64,000 nucleotides of DNA from positions 62,001-126,000 of the forward strand of contig JACRDA010000276.1 in assembly GCA_016212965.1 (NCBI GenBank), in the 5' to 3' direction. This DNA comes from Myxococcales bacterium (GTDB lineage: Bacteria > Myxococcota_A > Polyangia > Polyangiales > Polyangiaceae). The position numbers and the translations under genes are program-made. The notes under the pieces are model-generated. The model worked only from the letters and a program-made list of their open reading frames with translations, made no database searches and was not told the DNA's origin. Positions 26,915 through 35,805 of this stretch are shown in pieces. The number at the start of each line of letters is the position of its first letter. Position 1 is the first letter of the stretch.

Positions 26915-28096
26915 ATGGGTCGCAAGGTCAACGTTCTCGGCGTCGGCATGGTCAAGTTCCAGAAGCCCGGCGCGAGCGAGGAGTACAACGTGATGGCCCG
27001 CAAGGCCGCCCGGGCCGCGCTCGAGGACGCGGGCATCGCGTACGATGCGGTCGAGCAGGCCTACGCGGGCTACGTGTTCGGCGACAGCACCTGCGGGCAG
27101 CGCGCCATCTACGAGGTCGGCCTCACGGGCATCCCCGTCTTCAACGTGAACAACAACTGCGCGACGGGCTCGACCGCGCTCCTGCTCGGCCGGCAGGCGG
27201 TCGAGGGCGGCCTCGCGGAATGCGTGCTCGTGGTCGGCTTCGAGCAGATGGAGAAAGGCGCGCTCGGGTCGAAGTACACGGACCGCACCAACCCGATGGA
27301 CCAGCACGCCGCGGTCATGAGCAAGGTGCAGGGCTTCAACGAGGCCCCGCCCGCGGCGCAGTTCTTCGGCGGTGCGGGGCGCGAGTACCGCTGGCGCTGG
27401 GGCACGAAGAAGGAGACCTTCGCCAAGATCTCCGAGAAGGCGCGAAAACACGCCAAGAACAACCCCTACGCCCTGTTCACGGACCCGCTCACCGTCGACG
27501 AGATCATGGCGGCGCCCGAGGTGTTCGACCCGCTCACGCGCTACCAGTGCTGCCCGCCGACCTGCGGCGCCGCGGCCGCGATCCTGTGCTCGGACGAGTT
27601 CGCGCAGAAGCACGGCGCGAGCCGCCCCGTGTACATCGCCGCGCAGGCCATGACGACCGACACGCCGGCGACCTTCGAGGCCGACAGCATGATCAAGGCC
27701 ATCGGCTACGACATGGCCGCGAACGCGGCGAAGAAGGCGTACGAGAAGGCCGGCCTCGGGCCGAAGGACGTGCAGGTCATCGAGCTCCACGACTGCTTCA
27801 CGGCGAACGAGCTCCTCACCTACGAGGCGCTCGGCCTCTGCGGCGAGGGCGAGGCCGAGAAGTTCATCTGGGCGGGCGACAACACCTACGGCGGGAAATT
27901 CGTGACGAACCCGTCCGGCGGCCTGTTGTCGAAGGGCCACCCGCTCGGCGCCACGGGGCTCGCCCAGTGCGCGGAGCTCGTGTGGCAGCTCCGCGGCACG
28001 GCGGGCGCCCGGCAGGTCGAGGGCGCGAAGGTTGCGCTGCAGCACAACCTCGGGCTCGGCGGGGCGTGCGTCGTGACGGTGTACCGGCGGGACTGA
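26915..28096 (+). CDS. SCP2/SCPx-type thiolase (3-ketoacyl-CoA thiolase)
   Basis: The product has 393 residues and is a thiolase of the lipid-transfer type, as in the N-terminal part of animal SCPx. The acylated Cys is C82 in [14 protein letters not shown]. The His motifs [17 protein letters not shown] and [14 protein letters not shown], and the C-terminal [12 protein letters not shown], are present. It lacks an SCP2 domain of its own; the neighbour encodes three. Together the two genes can perform hydration, dehydrogenation and thiolytic cleavage of acyl-CoA. The gap is 61 bases with a likely common transcript. Confidence 0.9.
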   Translation: MGRKVNVLGVGMVKFQKPGASEEYNVMARKAARAALEDAGIAYDAVEQAYAGYVFGDSTCGQRAIYEVGLTGIPVFNVNNNCATGSTALLLGRQAVEGGLAECVLVVGFEQMEKGALGSKYTDRTNPMDQHAAVMSKVQGFNEAPPAAQFFGGAGREYRWRWGTKKETFAKISEKARKHAKNNPYALFTDPLTVDEIMAAPEVFDPLTRYQCCPPTCGAAAAILCSDEFAQKHGASRPVYIAAQAMTTDTPATFEADSMIKAIGYDMAANAAKKAYEKAGLGPKDVQVIELHDCFTANELLTYEALGLCGEGEAEKFIWAGDNTYGGKFVTNPSGGLLSKGHPLGATGLAQCAELVWQLRGTAGARQVEGAKVALQHNLGLGGACVVTVYRRD

Positions 28097-28384
28097 GTGC
28101 CGCCCGACGCAGCCCCATTCCTCGGCGACGCCGTGCGGCCCGACGACGACACCCACCCGGAGGCGCGCGCCGTGCAGCTGCGCCTGCTGCAACGGGCGAC
28201 GGTCGCTCGTCGAGCCGAGCTTGCCTGTTCGCTCAGCGCAACGGCCATCGCGCTGTCGCGGCGCGCGCTCGCCGAGCGCATGCCGGGCGCGACGCCCGAG
28301 CAGGTGCTGCTGCGCTGGGTCGCCCAGAACTACGGCGAGGACCTCGCGCGCCGGGTGGCGCGCCGGCTCGCGGTGGCGTCGTGA
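28097..28384 (+). CDS. Small helical protein of unknown function
   Basis: The product has 95 residues with a GTG start immediately after the thiolase stop. The sequence is mostly helical (QLRLLQRATVARRAELACSL, ALSRRALAERMPGATPEQVL, LLRWVAQNYGEDLARRVARR). Similar short proteins occur beside nucleotidyltransferase or antitoxin-like genes in Myxococcota and cyanobacteria, but no function is known. Its stop overlaps the GTG of the next gene, suggesting a two-gene unit. Confidence 0.6.
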   Translation: MPPDAAPFLGDAVRPDDDTHPEARAVQLRLLQRATVARRAELACSLSATAIALSRRALAERMPGATPEQVLLRWVAQNYGEDLARRVARRLAVAS

Positions 28385-28770
28385 GCACGAGCGATCTCGA
28401 TACCTGGAGCTCGCTAGGCAAGGCCATGGCACGACTGAGCATGCGAGCCCGCGTGGCGCTACGTCGCCTAGTCGATGACATTGTGGCCGGGCGCTACTCC
28501 GCGCTGGAATCCGACGGGAGAATCGGAAGGCTTACGGGGGACGAGGTGCGTCGTGCGATCGAGGTCTATGGCCGCAAGTTGATGACGCCTCCACCCGATG
28601 CGATCGACAGCGCAGAGGCATATCCCGTCGAGAACCTCCCGAAGCGGTTCGCGATTGACCTGCCCCTTTGGACTGAGGAAGAGGGGCGCAGCGACTTGAC
28701 GCTACTGCTGCGGCTAGACGACGCTGGCGACGAGCCGCGCGTGTCGATCGATGACCTGCGAGTGCTGTGA
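28381..28770 (+). CDS. Small protein with WTEEEGRSDLTL motif (immunity-like family)
   Basis: The product has 129 residues. A helical N-terminal half (LVDDIVAGRYSALE, LTGDEVRRAIEVYG) leads to PPPDA and then the strongly conserved-looking block DLPLWTEEEGRSDLTLLL, ending in VSIDDLRVL. I know this pattern from a small bacterial family (probably DUF7668) of unknown function that often sits in accessory regions. Third-position GC is visibly lower than in neighbouring genes, which suggests transfer. It overlaps the previous gene by four bases. Confidence 0.6.
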   Translation: MSTSDLDTWSSLGKAMARLSMRARVALRRLVDDIVAGRYSALESDGRIGRLTGDEVRRAIEVYGRKLMTPPPDAIDSAEAYPVENLPKRFAIDLPLWTEEEGRSDLTLLLRLDDAGDEPRVSIDDLRVL

Positions 28771-28898
28771 CTCGCCGGAGTTTCGAGCACGGGCCATTGT
28801 GGCTCCGCCCTTCCAGTCCCAGCGCCCACGCCCCCGCAGCTGAAGCGAGGGCGTTGGGGGACGGCATCGAGGCGGTCGGGCGCGCCCTTCGTGGCGGT

Positions 28899-29504
28899 CT
28901 ACGCGAACAGCTCCTCGACACTCGCCACGGTCGCGGCGCGGCGGACCCAGAGGCGGAGCTGCTCGAGGTCGGTGCACGCGAGGATGCGCTCGCGCTCTGC
29001 GTCGGTGGGCGTGAGGTCGCGTGCGTCGAGCACTTCGAGGATGTCCTCGGCGCTGCGGCGCGCCTGCCCCTTCGCGAAGGAGCTGCGGGCGATCTCGCTT
29101 TGGAACTCGTAGCCGGACGACGTCACGAAGGCCTCCAGGGCGCGTTTGGCCGCCGCGTGGACGGCCATGTAGAGCAAGTCCCAGCATAGCGCGCGGCGGT
29201 CGGCTTCGAGGCCTTCTGTTGCGCGCACGGCGGCTTTCGCGATCTGCTCGGCGGCGGCCTCTTGCCCGTGGGCGAGGACGGAGAGGACGGCGAGCTCGGG
29301 CGAGCGGGCCGCCACGGCGTCGTCGGTGATGACGGGGACGCCGTCGGGGCCGAGCACCACGGCCTGAAACGTCGATCCGCTCGGGCCGAGCGGGACGGGC
29401 TTGCGCGCCCAGGCGGCGACGGCCGCGACGGGCGTCACGACGAGCACCATGGCGGCGCACGCGAAGCGCGAGCGCACGCCAGCCTCGTAGACCGGCCAGG
29501 ACCC
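28899..29504 (-). pseudogene. 5'-truncated Rpn-family (transposase/nuclease-like) gene
   Basis: About 200 residues match the C-terminal two-thirds of a family abundant in Polyangia, related to Rpn/PDDEXK recombination nucleases. Homology starts at GSWPVYEAGVRSRFACAAM and continues through ELAVLSVLAHG, SGYEFQSEIARSSFAKGQ and a final ATVASVEELFA. The ~85 N-terminal residues that should hold the nuclease start are missing; upstream of 29504 the strand encodes an antitoxin remnant in the other direction. An open frame continues to 29727-29729 but in unrelated sequence. I consider it a relic. Confidence 0.6.
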
Positions 29505-29716
29505 ATGTCCACAACGGCCGACTCGTCCTCGACGAGCCCACTGACCTGCCCGAGGGCGAGGTCGTGTACCTCGTGCCGATGGGCGCGGGCGACGATCTCG
29601 ACGACGACGAACGCGCGGCGCTCGACGCGGAGCTCGAGGCGGCGATGGCCGAGGCGGCACGCGGCGACGTGGTCGACGGCGACGTCGTGATGGCGAGGCT
29701 GCGCGCACGCCCGTGA
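29504..29716 (+). pseudogene. Antitoxin remnant (RelB/AF2212-like) lacking its start
   Basis: The frame reads HVHNGRLVLDEPTDLPEGEV and continues through an acidic helix (DDDERAALDAELEAAMAEAA) to ARLRARP and TGA. This is the pattern of small antitoxins paired with RelE/ParE toxins. No ATG, GTG or TTG precedes the first conserved residue in frame, and the homology begins within a few bases of where the opposite-strand Rpn homology begins. The 5' end appears lost in a deletion. Confidence 0.6.
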
Positions 29717-29865
29717 AGTTTCGGTTCACCGGCCGCGCTGATCGCCGGATCGAGCAGGTGGATCTCTGGTGGCGCGGGAATCGTCCTGCGGCGCCGAGCC
29801 TGTTTCGCGACGAGCTCGACGCGCCGAGCGGCCCCCGTCAGTACGTCTGCACGTCGCCCGTGTAG
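29713..29865 (+). pseudogene. RelE/ParE toxin N-terminal remnant
   Basis: The GTG at 29713 overlaps the antitoxin stop (GTGA), the normal arrangement for this toxin-antitoxin class. It encodes KFRFTGRADRRIEQVDLWWR and NRPAAPSLFRDEL, the first half of a RelE/ParE fold. After about 36 residues the similarity stops and the frame runs out inside the 3' end of the opposite-strand lipoprotein gene. The catalytic C-terminal half is absent, so no active toxin is expected. Confidence 0.6.
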
Positions 29866-30854
29866 ACGACCTCGAAGGCGTCGCCGGGGATGTTGCCGAG
29901 GTCGGCGAGGTTCTCGTCGCTCCAGCGCGAGTCCGGGGCGCCGGACACGTACCAGTCCGAGCCGTTGTCGGCGACGATGAGGCCGTAGGTCTTGAAGGCG
30001 GTGCAGAGCACCTGGGCCTCGGCCGAGTAGGTCGAGCAGTCGTAGCCGGCCTTCATGCGCACGCGCAGGCCCATCGGCGGGAGGTTGGGATTCGGGTCGC
30101 TCGAGGCGTAGTGCAGGGCCGGCAGGATGTAGCCGTTCTGGGAGGACGACACCGTGAAGCGCAGCGCGTGCTCGACCACGCCGGCCTCGACCACCTCGTC
30201 GTAGCGCGCCAGGCCCGGGAAGATCGGCAGGCCGGCGGCGTCGGCCGAGGTCCAGCCGACGGGACGGGTGTCGTGGATGGTGAGGTCCCAGGTCGCGCCC
30301 GAGTCGGCGTCCCAGGAGGTGCCGCCGCCCTGGGGGAAGGCGCGGTAGAGCTCGTAGAGCACGCAGTTGTCGGCATCGATGGTGAGCACGTGCCGGTCGC
30401 CGTCGCTCGCCGGGCCGCCCTCGATGGGGGCGTCGGGCGGCACGGGGTAGGGGCCCGGGTCGCTCTCGTCGCCGTAGGCGACGTAGTTGATGGGCACGAG
30501 GGGCTGGGTGCCGGGCACGACGACGTACGGGATGCCGATCGGCGCGCCGTCCCAGACGGTGCCGAAGTCCGGGTGCATCGTCGTCGCGCGACCGATGGAA
30601 TCGATGAAGTTGTCGCTGTTCGGGTGCACCGCGAAGGCCGACACGTCGGTGTTCCAGGGGTTGTCGCCCGGGAACACCGAGCAGTTGCCGATGTTCGTGT
30701 TGCTGCCGCCGGTGCTCGTGTTGCCGGTGTTGCCGCTGCCCCCGGTGCCGGTGTTGCCGCTGCCCCCGGTGCCGCCGTTCTCCGAGCTGCTCTTCGAGCA
30801 CGCCGTCGCGACCGCCGCACACGAAAGGACCACCCCGATCGCCAGGATCCGCAT
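29838..30854 (-). CDS. Secreted lipoprotein with Gly/Asn-rich linker
   Basis: The product has 338 residues. A lipoprotein signal ends at ATACS. Residues ~20-57 are a Gly/Ser/Thr/Asn linker with tandem repeats. The remaining ~280 residues form a compact secreted domain (CSVFPGDNPWNTDVSAFAVH, YELYRAFPQGGG, LPALHYASSDPNPNLPPMG). The HHAD-type His/Asp residues do not reveal an enzyme family that I can name. The style, a lipoprotein with a low-complexity tether, is typical of myxobacterial surface proteins. An AGGGGTGAG ribosome-binding site precedes the start. Confidence 0.75.
   Translation of the reverse strand: MRILAIGVVLSCAAVATACSKSSSENGGTGGSGNTGTGGSGNTGNTSTGGSNTNIGNCSVFPGDNPWNTDVSAFAVHPNSDNFIDSIGRATTMHPDFGTVWDGAPIGIPYVVVPGTQPLVPINYVAYGDESDPGPYPVPPDAPIEGGPASDGDRHVLTIDADNCVLYELYRAFPQGGGTSWDADSGATWDLTIHDTRPVGWTSADAAGLPIFPGLARYDEVVEAGVVEHALRFTVSSSQNGYILPALHYASSDPNPNLPPMGLRVRMKAGYDCSTYSAEAQVLCTAFKTYGLIVADNGSDWYVSGAPDSRWSDENLADLGNIPGDAFEVVYTGDVQTY
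30727..30774. repeat. 24-nt tandem repeat, two perfect copies
   Basis: Two identical 24-nt units at 30727-30750 and 30751-30774 encode the GTGGSGN-type linker of the lipoprotein. Partial copies flank them. The repeat is in frame, so copy-number change would only alter linker length. Confidence 0.85.
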
Positions 30855-30983
30855 GGCTCACCCCTTTGGGGGTCGCGCATCCGAGCGCGACCGAAGAAGC
30901 GATCCTACCGGCCCGCGGGCACGCTGTCAGCCCGGCACGGCCGGCGCCGTGCATCGATGCCCGGGCGGGCGTACGCTCCAGGT

Positions 30984-31466
30984 ATGCGCCCTGCTTCGCG
31001 CATCTGCTGCGTGGCTCTGCTGGTCGGCGCGACCGCCGCGAGCGTGGGCACCGGCTGCGGCGCCTCGGCGCGCGACTACGCCGCGGCGGCCATCACCGCG
31101 GGCGTCGCGATTGCCGCCGCTGCCGTGAACCGCGCCGCCACCGACGAGTGCTGGGGGAACTGTGGCCGGGGCGAGCTCTGCGACCCCGTGAGCGGGCTCT
31201 GCGTGCCGGCACCACCGGAAGGTGTCGTGCTGGACCACGATCCGTGCGCCACCGCGGGGGTCGGGGGCGAGGGCGGCAGCGCCCGCGAGTGCGAGGCCGG
31301 GCCCGAGGACGCGCCCGCGCGCGCGCCCGAGACGGTGGGACCGGTCGACCGCGGCGCCCCGGTCGACGGCACGCTCGCCGATCCGTGCCGCGGCCTCTGC
31401 TTCGCCGGCGAGCGCTGCACGGTCGAGAACGGTCGCGCGGACTGCGTGCCGGCGACGCCGCGCTGA
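30984..31466 (+). CDS. Cys-rich lipoprotein
   Basis: The product has 160 residues. A lipobox VGTGC follows the signal peptide. Two short Cys clusters of EGF-like or dickkopf-like pattern follow: CWGNCGRGELCDPVSGLC and a C-terminal CRGLCFAGERC, with a Pro/Ala/Gly spacer between them. Small lipoproteins with this repeated C-x3-C-x5-C layout are common in Myxococcota. The function is unknown. Confidence 0.7.
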   Translation: MRPASRICCVALLVGATAASVGTGCGASARDYAAAAITAGVAIAAAAVNRAATDECWGNCGRGELCDPVSGLCVPAPPEGVVLDHDPCATAGVGGEGGSARECEAGPEDAPARAPETVGPVDRGAPVDGTLADPCRGLCFAGERCTVENGRADCVPATPR

Positions 31467-31621
31467 GGAGAGCTCGGCCGCGGCCCTGGCGCGCGGCGCC
31501 CCTGGTGAGCCTCCCGGGCGTCGTCGGGCGTCGTCGGGGGGCTCGACATCCCGCCGCGAGCGCGCGATGGTCTGCGCGGCCCGCGTCGCGTGACGCGGCA
31601 GGCACGCGAGCGGAGGACGAC

Positions 31622-32398
31622 GTGGCGCTACGTACACCCATCATCGCCGGCAACTGGAAGCTCCACATGGGTCCCGCCGCGGCGGGCGCGCTCGCGGGCT
31701 ACCTGCGCGACGCGCTCGAGTCGGGCGCCGGCGCGGGGTCCGGGGGCGAGCTCGTCGTGTTCCCGACCGCGCTCTCCATCCCCTCGGTCGTCGCCGCGCT
31801 CGCGGGCTCGGCCATCGCGGTCGGCATCCAGGAGGTAGCGGCCAAGCCCACGGGCGCGCTCACCGGCGCCAACTCGGCCGTGATGGCGCGCGAGGCCGGC
31901 TGCACCTGGATGCTGACGGGGCACTCGGAGCGCCGGCAGTTCTTCGCCGAGACGGACGAGGGCGTGCGCGACAAGGTCAAGGCCGGGCTCGCCGCGGGCC
32001 TGCGCGTGATGGTGTGCATCGGCGAGACGCTCGACGAGCGCAAGGCCGGGCGCGTCGAGGAGGTCACGCGCCGACAGCTCGGCGTGGCGCTCCAAGGCGT
32101 GCCCGCGAGCGCGCTCGCCGAGCTCGCGGTGGCCTACGAGCCGGTGTGGGCGATCGGGACGGGCGTCACGGCGACGCCGGAGCAGGCCGAGGAGGCGCAC
32201 GCCTCGATCCGCGCCTACCTGCGCACGCTCTACCCCGCCGAGGCGGACGCGCTGCGCCTGCTCTACGGCGGGAGCGTGAAGGCCGACAACGCGGCGACCC
32301 TGCTCGGGCAGCCCGACATCGACGGCGCGCTCGTCGGCGGGGCGAGCCTCGAGGTCGCCTCGTTCGCGGCGATCGTCGGCGCGGCGGGGGCGGCGTGA
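31622..32398 (+). CDS. tpiA: Triose-phosphate isomerase
   Basis: The product has 258 residues and interconverts dihydroxyacetone phosphate and glyceraldehyde 3-phosphate in glycolysis and gluconeogenesis. The active-site residues are in place: Asn11 and Lys13 in AGNWKLH, His101 in LTGHSERRQF and Glu173 in AYEPVWAIGTG. LLYGGSVKADNAATLL binds the phosphate. The GTG start follows a strong GGAGGA sequence. The usual gapA-pgk neighbours are not here. Confidence 0.95.
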   Translation: MALRTPIIAGNWKLHMGPAAAGALAGYLRDALESGAGAGSGGELVVFPTALSIPSVVAALAGSAIAVGIQEVAAKPTGALTGANSAVMAREAGCTWMLTGHSERRQFFAETDEGVRDKVKAGLAAGLRVMVCIGETLDERKAGRVEEVTRRQLGVALQGVPASALAELAVAYEPVWAIGTGVTATPEQAEEAHASIRAYLRTLYPAEADALRLLYGGSVKADNAATLLGQPDIDGALVGGASLEVASFAAIVGAAGAA

Positions 32399-32507
32399 GC
32401 GTCTAGCCCGGTCCGACGCGCGAGCACGTCACCGACGTGCGGCGTGGGCCGCGCGAGCTTGCCGAGCGAGGTCGCGATGTGGTGACCTTGGATCGGGACG
32501 AGGACGC

Positions 32508-35500
32508 GTGACGCAGCACCCCGGCCGCTGGCAAGCTCTCGAGCTCGACGACAATCTCCTGCTCGGCGGGCGTTTCGCCGTGGAGCGCATCGCGAGCGCG
32601 GGCGCGAGCACGCTCGTGCTCGTCGCGCGCCAGGCGAGCGGCAGCCCGTGCGCCATCACGGTGTTGCGGCCCGAGCTCGGACCGACCGGGCCGCACGCGG
32701 ACTGCTTCGTGGCGCAGGCCGAGCGGCTGGCGAAGGTCGCCTCGGACCACGTGCTCGGGGTCCTCGAGGTGAGCCGCCTGCCGAGCGGTCTGCCCTTCGC
32801 GGTGAGCGAGGAGCTCCCGACCCCGAGCCTGCGCGACCAGCTCATGCTGCGCGGGCCGTTGTCGCTGGCGCGCGTCGTGAGCCACCTCGGCGCGGTGTGC
32901 GACGGCCTCGCGGCCGCGCACGCGCAAGGCGCCGTCCACGGTCACCTCGGGCCCGAGCGCATCCTGCTCGGTCAGCGCGGTGACGGCACCGTGCAGCTCA
33001 AGCTCTCGGACTTCGGGCTCGGCCTCGCGCGGCTCGGTCCGCCGGCGCCCAGGGCCGAGGACGAGCTGCCCGAGCGCGCGCTCGCCGCGCGCCACCTCGC
33101 ACCCGAGCAGCTCTCCCTCGCCGTGGCGGCCGACGTGCGCTGCGACGTGTGGGGGATCGGCGTGCTCCTCCACGAGCTCTGCCTGGGCACGAGCCCGTTC
33201 GCCGCGGCGACCTTCGAGGCGGTGGCCGCCAAGGTGAAGGGCGCCGAGCCACCGCGGCTCCGCACGGTGCGCAACGACGTGCCCGCAGCGCTCGAGGAGC
33301 TCGTCGCCGAGTGCCTCGACAAGCAACCGGAGCGACGCCTGCAGCGCGTCGCCCTCATCGGGGCGCGGCTGCGCAAGATCGCCTTCGAAGTGGACCGTGC
33401 ACCCCGTCGCCCCTCGCCCGGGAGCGTGCGCGCCGTCGCGCCCGCCGCGGCCCCCGAGACCGTGCGCTCCGGCGGTGCCGCGCGCAGGGAGCCGCCGCCC
33501 GCGGCCGAGCGCGAAATCCTCTCGCGGGTGCGGGTCGTGGCCGTGCGCGCCCCGGCGGGCGGGGCGGTGGCCGAGCGCGAGCGCGCGCCGCGACCGGCCG
33601 CCTCTCGCGGGGTGCTGCCGCCCGCGTCGGGACCGCCCGTCGACGCCCCGAGCCCGGCCGAGCGGCGCGACCCTACCCCAAGGCCACCCACCGCTGCCGA
33701 GCGGACGGCGGAGCGGCCCTTCGGGCGCTACGTGCTCGAGCGCCGCATCGCCGTGAGCCGCGCGGCCGAGGTGTTCCTGGCGCGCCCGCGCGAGGGCCGC
33801 GCGCCGGCGCCCACGCTCGTCGTCAAGCGCCCATGGGGGGACGCCGAGTTCGATCTCGAGCGCTTGCGGCTCGAGGTGGTGCGCTCGCAGGTGGCGCCCC
33901 ATCCGCACCTCGCGACGATCTACGAGCTCGGCCTCGTCGAGGCCGTGCCGTACCTCGCGATGGAGCTCGTCGACGGAGTCGACTGCCGGCGCCTCATGCG
34001 CCACGCCGAGGAGCTCGGCCGTCGCTTGCCGGTCGAGGTGGCCGTGTACGTCGCGCGGCGGGTGGCGGACGGGCTCGCCGCGATGCACACCGCCACCGAC
34101 CAGCGCGGCGTCCCGCTCTGCCTCGTGCACGGGGCCGTGGCGCCGTCGAGTGTCTACCTGTCCTGCGACGGCGAGGTGAAGCTCGCCAACCGCTCGCTCG
34201 CGCCGCGCTCCCAGGAGCTCGGCGAGCGCGCCGGTGCGGGGAAATTCGACTACCAGTCGCCGGAGGAGCTCGCCGACGAGCCCGTCGACCACCGCGCCGA
34301 CATCTTCGCGCTCGGCGTGCTCCTCGCCGAGATGCTCATCGGCGAGCGACTCTTTCCGGGCAAGGGCGTGGACGTCCTGTCCGCGATCCAGAGCGCGCAC
34401 ATCGAGCCGCTCACGCGTGCCGCCGCGTCCCTGCCCGAGGGGCTCTACGAGGTGTGCGCGCGCGCGCTCGCGCGCCGCCCGGTCGATCGCTACCAGGGCG
34501 CCACCGACCTCGAGCGGGCGCTCGCGCGCTTCGAGGCGCGCGACGGCCAGAGCGGGCTCGGCGCCCTGTGCGACTGGGTCGGCGGCGCGCGCGACGCCGA
34601 GCCCGTCGAGGCACCGACGTCGCGGGCGTCGCTCGCCCCGCCCGAACGCACGGCGACGCTGTCGCTGCACGAGGAGGTCGAGCACGCGCGCAGCCACCCG
34701 CCGCGGAGCGAGCCGCCGTCGGGACTGCGCCTGCGCCTCGCGGCCGACGGCGCCGTGTGCGAGGTGACCTACGCCGATCTCGTCGAGCGCATTGCCACCG
34801 GCGTGCTCGGCGCCGACGACGAGACGACCTACGATGCGTCGTCGTTCCGCCCCATCGGCGTGGTGCCCCAGCTGGCGCGCCACCTGCGCAGCCTGCCCGA
34901 GGCGAGCACCGAGGGCCTGGAGCGCGTCTTCCCCGAGCACACCTACGCGCTCGGCAAGAGCTCGATGCTGCAGGTGCTGGGCGAGATGCGCCAAGCGGCG
35001 GCGACCGCCCTGTTGCTCGCCGAGACGGGCGGCGCCGACGCGCTCCGTCGCAAGGAGATCTACCTGCAGAACGGGCGGCTCCACAGCGCCACCTCGAGCG
35101 AGCGCGACGAGCTGCTCGGCGAGTGCCTGGTGCGGCTCGGCGAGATCGACCGCGCCGAGCTCGATCTCGCCCTCGCCGTCCTGCCGAGCTTCGAGGGGCG
35201 CATCGGCGACGCGCTCATCGGCCTCGGGCTCGTCGAAGCACGCGACGTGTTTCGCGCCATCCGCGACCAGGGACGCGACCGCCTCGCGGCGCTCTTCGCG
35301 TGGCGCGAAGGCAAGGTGCGCGTGTACCTCGGCCGCCGGCCGCCGAGCGCGCCGTTCGACCTCGACCTCGACCTCACCTTCCCGATGGTGGCCGGAGCGC
35401 TGATCGAGACCGGCCACGAGCCGGAGGCGTTGCTGCCCGCGCGCGGCACGCCCGTCGCGCGCGGCGCCCGGCTGCCGAGCGCCGACGGCGACGCCGAGGA

Positions 35501-35690
35501 GCTGCGCGCCGTCCACCCCGCGGTGCGCGTCGTGGCCGAGCAGCTGTCCGAGGGACTGTTACTGGGCGATCTGCTGGTCCGCGCGGAGCGCGCGGGGCTG
35601 TCCCACGGGGACGCTTGTGCAGCGGTGGCGACGGCGCGGGCGCTGCGCTGGGTGTCGTTTCGCGACCACACTCGCCAGGGCCGGGTGTGA
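32508..35690 (+). CDS. Tandem pseudokinase protein with C-terminal PATAN (DUF4388-like) domain
   Basis: The product has 1060 residues with two Ser/Thr-kinase-like domains. The first (~20-290) has CAITVL where the ATP Lys should be and VHGHLGPERILL in place of HRDxKxxN, but keeps DFG (Asp168). The second (~405-690) keeps VVK but has VHGAVAPSSVYL instead of HRD and ANRSLA instead of DFG. Both lack the catalytic Asp, so both should be inactive scaffolds or ATP sensors. A Pro/Ala-rich linker separates them. The C-terminal ~815-970 region (LLAETGGADALRRKEIYLQN) matches the PATAN/DUF4388 fold found in PatA, FrzS and other signalling proteins. No membrane segment is seen. I infer a role in regulated protein assembly. 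Confidence 0.75.
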   Translation: MTQHPGRWQALELDDNLLLGGRFAVERIASAGASTLVLVARQASGSPCAITVLRPELGPTGPHADCFVAQAERLAKVASDHVLGVLEVSRLPSGLPFAVSEELPTPSLRDQLMLRGPLSLARVVSHLGAVCDGLAAAHAQGAVHGHLGPERILLGQRGDGTVQLKLSDFGLGLARLGPPAPRAEDELPERALAARHLAPEQLSLAVAADVRCDVWGIGVLLHELCLGTSPFAAATFEAVAAKVKGAEPPRLRTVRNDVPAALEELVAECLDKQPERRLQRVALIGARLRKIAFEVDRAPRRPSPGSVRAVAPAAAPETVRSGGAARREPPPAAEREILSRVRVVAVRAPAGGAVAERERAPRPAASRGVLPPASGPPVDAPSPAERRDPTPRPPTAAERTAERPFGRYVLERRIAVSRAAEVFLARPREGRAPAPTLVVKRPWGDAEFDLERLRLEVVRSQVAPHPHLATIYELGLVEAVPYLAMELVDGVDCRRLMRHAEELGRRLPVEVAVYVARRVADGLAAMHTATDQRGVPLCLVHGAVAPSSVYLSCDGEVKLANRSLAPRSQELGERAGAGKFDYQSPEELADEPVDHRADIFALGVLLAEMLIGERLFPGKGVDVLSAIQSAHIEPLTRAAASLPEGLYEVCARALARRPVDRYQGATDLERALARFEARDGQSGLGALCDWVGGARDAEPVEAPTSRASLAPPERTATLSLHEEVEHARSHPPRSEPPSGLRLRLAADGAVCEVTYADLVERIATGVLGADDETTYDASSFRPIGVVPQLARHLRSLPEASTEGLERVFPEHTYALGKSSMLQVLGEMRQAAATALLLAETGGADALRRKEIYLQNGRLHSATSSERDELLGECLVRLGEIDRAELDLALAVLPSFEGRIGDALIGLGLVEARDVFRAIRDQGRDRLAALFAWREGKVRVYLGRRPPSAPFDLDLDLTFPMVAGALIETGHEPEALLPARGTPVARGARLPSADGDAEELRAVHPAVRVVAEQLSEGLLLGDLLVRAERAGLSHGDACAAVATARALRWVSFRDHTRQGRV

Positions 35691-35773
35691 CTCGGCGGCA
35701 CGCGCGGGGTTAGGAATCTGACGCCGGCGCGCCCGAGCGCCCGCGCCCCGGCGGAATCGTTGGGGGTCCAGCG

Positions 35774-35789
35774 GGGCACCGCTCTTGCA
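35774..35789 (+). promoter_or_regulatory. Possible sigma54-type promoter
   Basis: GGGCAC, five bases, then TTGCA match the -24/-12 consensus (TGGCAC-N5-TTGCW) at all but the first base. The GG and GC landmarks are 12 bases apart. Transcription would start near 35800, leaving only about six bases before the ATG at 35806, which weakens the case unless the mRNA is nearly leaderless. Confidence 0.35.
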
Positions 35790-35805
35790 CGCACTCGCGG
35801 TCGCC

